Part shown: positions 63,401 through 64,000 of the stretch, piece after piece
Position numbering within the stretch: the first letter of the stretch is position 1
Layout: every line of letters starts with the position of its first letter
Notes under the pieces: generated by a model
Seen by the model: the letters and a program-made list of their open reading frames with translations, nothing else
What the model was told of the DNA's origin: nothing
Databases searched by the model: none
Source: Streptomyces sp. NBC_00178
GTDB lineage: Bacteria; Actinomycetota; Actinomycetes; Streptomycetales; Streptomycetaceae
DNA length: 64,000 nucleotides
NCBI RefSeq assembly: GCF_036206005.1
Contig: NZ_CP108143.1
Location: 6,539,501-6,603,500 of the forward strand
Direction of reading: 5' to 3'
Translations under genes and position numbers: made by a program

Positions 63401-64000
63401 TTATTCGGCGGCGGCGGCCTGCTGGACCGCGGCCGTGTCGACGAGGAAGCCGCCGGACTGGTGGTGCCAGAGCTTGGCGTAGGCGCCGTCGGTGAGCAGC
63501 AGTTCGTGGTGCGTCCCCTGCTCGACGATGCTGCCGTGGTCGAGGACGATGAGGTGGTCCATCGCCGCGACCGTGCTCAGCCGGTGCGCGACCACCAGCG
63601 CGGTCCGGCCCTCCATCAGCTGCCACAGGGCCTGCTGCACGAGGGTCTCGCTCTCCGAGTCCAGTGCGCTCGTCGCCTCGTCCAGCAGCAGGACCGGAGC
63701 GTCGCGCAGGATCGCCCGGGCCAGGGCCACGCGCTGGCGCTGCCCGCCGGACAGCTTGACGCCGCGCTCCCCGACCATCGTGTCGAAGCCGGCGGGGAGG
63801 TGATCGGCGAATTCCGTGACGTGCGCCGCGTCGGCGGCAGCGCGGATCTCGGCGTCGGTGGCTCCGGGACGGGCGAACAGGATGTTCTCACGCAGCGTGC
63901 GGTGGAACATCGCCGGTTCCTGGGGTACGTACGCGATCAGGCTCCGCAGGTCGGACTGGCGCATCCTGCTGATGTCCTGACCCCCGATCAGGATGCGCCC
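63401..64000 (-). CDS. ABC exporter (fused permease-ATPase, MsbA type), C-terminal ATPase part, cut by window end
   Basis: About 200 residues of the nucleotide-binding domain: 'GRILIGGQDISRMRQSDLRS' at the window edge, Q-loop 'IAYVPQEPAMFHRTLRENIL', signature 'GVKLSGGQRQRVALARAIL', Walker B 'PVLLLDEATSALDSESETLV' and H-loop 'ALVVAHRLSTVAAMDHLIVL'. The transmembrane half and Walker A lie beyond 64,000. Likely a lipid or multidrug exporter. Confidence 0.93.
   Translation of the reverse strand, partial: GRILIGGQDISRMRQSDLRSLIAYVPQEPAMFHRTLRENILFARPGATDAEIRAAADAAHVTEFADHLPAGFDTMVGERGVKLSGGQRQRVALARAILRDAPVLLLDEATSALDSESETLVQQALWQLMEGRTALVVAHRLSTVAAMDHLIVLDHGSIVEQGTHHELLLTDGAYAKLWHHQSGGFLVDTAAVQQAAAAE

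Overview
This is high-GC actinobacterial DNA, most likely from a Streptomyces. The third codon positions are GC-rich, GTG and TTG starts are common, genes often overlap by 4 bases or abut, and there are F420/LLM oxidoreductases, a DesK/DesR-type two-component pair, a Dyp/encapsulin locus and Streptomyces-type proteins of unknown function. I see no rRNA or tRNA gene and no CRISPR array.

Left part (about 1-30.5 kb). This is ordinary Streptomyces chromosome with many broken genes. In order: an AraC tail with a VOC protein; a short UvrA-like ATPase; a frameshifted clan-A glycoside hydrolase beside an intact GH43; a frameshifted PP2C phosphatase; a PPOX protein; a universal stress protein overlapping a class III cyclase; a GNAT; two envelope or secreted proteins; a two-component system divergent from an ABC exporter; a zinc alcohol dehydrogenase; relics of an epimerase and a flavodoxin reductase around an intact SDR; small stress-type proteins; and a twice-frameshifted FUSC-type membrane protein. 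A tight four-gene operon follows (acyl-CoA dehydrogenase, PIG-L deacetylase, methyltransferase, glycosyltransferase 2), then an F420-dependent LLM oxidoreductase.

Middle part (about 30.7-52.6 kb). This is a decayed accessory region. It holds a truncated IS256 transposase, several IS5-family copies and relics, an ISAzo13-type element, two near-identical 166-bp MITEs plus a fragment of a third, and relics of a tyrosine integrase, a helicase, an XRE regulator and a replication-relaxation protein. These are probably the remains of an integrative or plasmid-like element. Genes that still look intact include a 598-aa FAD monooxygenase, a regulator-like protein, a DoxX protein, an SDR divergent from a TetR regulator, a crystallin-like secreted protein and a SUKH immunity-like protein. 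Between 37,056 and 40,829 five elements are joined end to end, with a TA at each junction.

Right part (about 53-64 kb). A two-gene operon encodes a PrnB-like hemoprotein of the tryptophan-dioxygenase superfamily and an ATP-grasp ligase. It looks like a compact, unassigned natural-product pathway and is the best novelty candidate here. An IS630 copy follows, then panD with a GNAT gene, a proline-rich peptide, and a minus-strand operon running Dyp peroxidase (with a C-terminal encapsulin-loading tail), encapsulin, type III PLP decarboxylase. An SsuD-like monooxygenase with a possible leaderless leader peptide comes next, and an ABC exporter is cut by the window edge.
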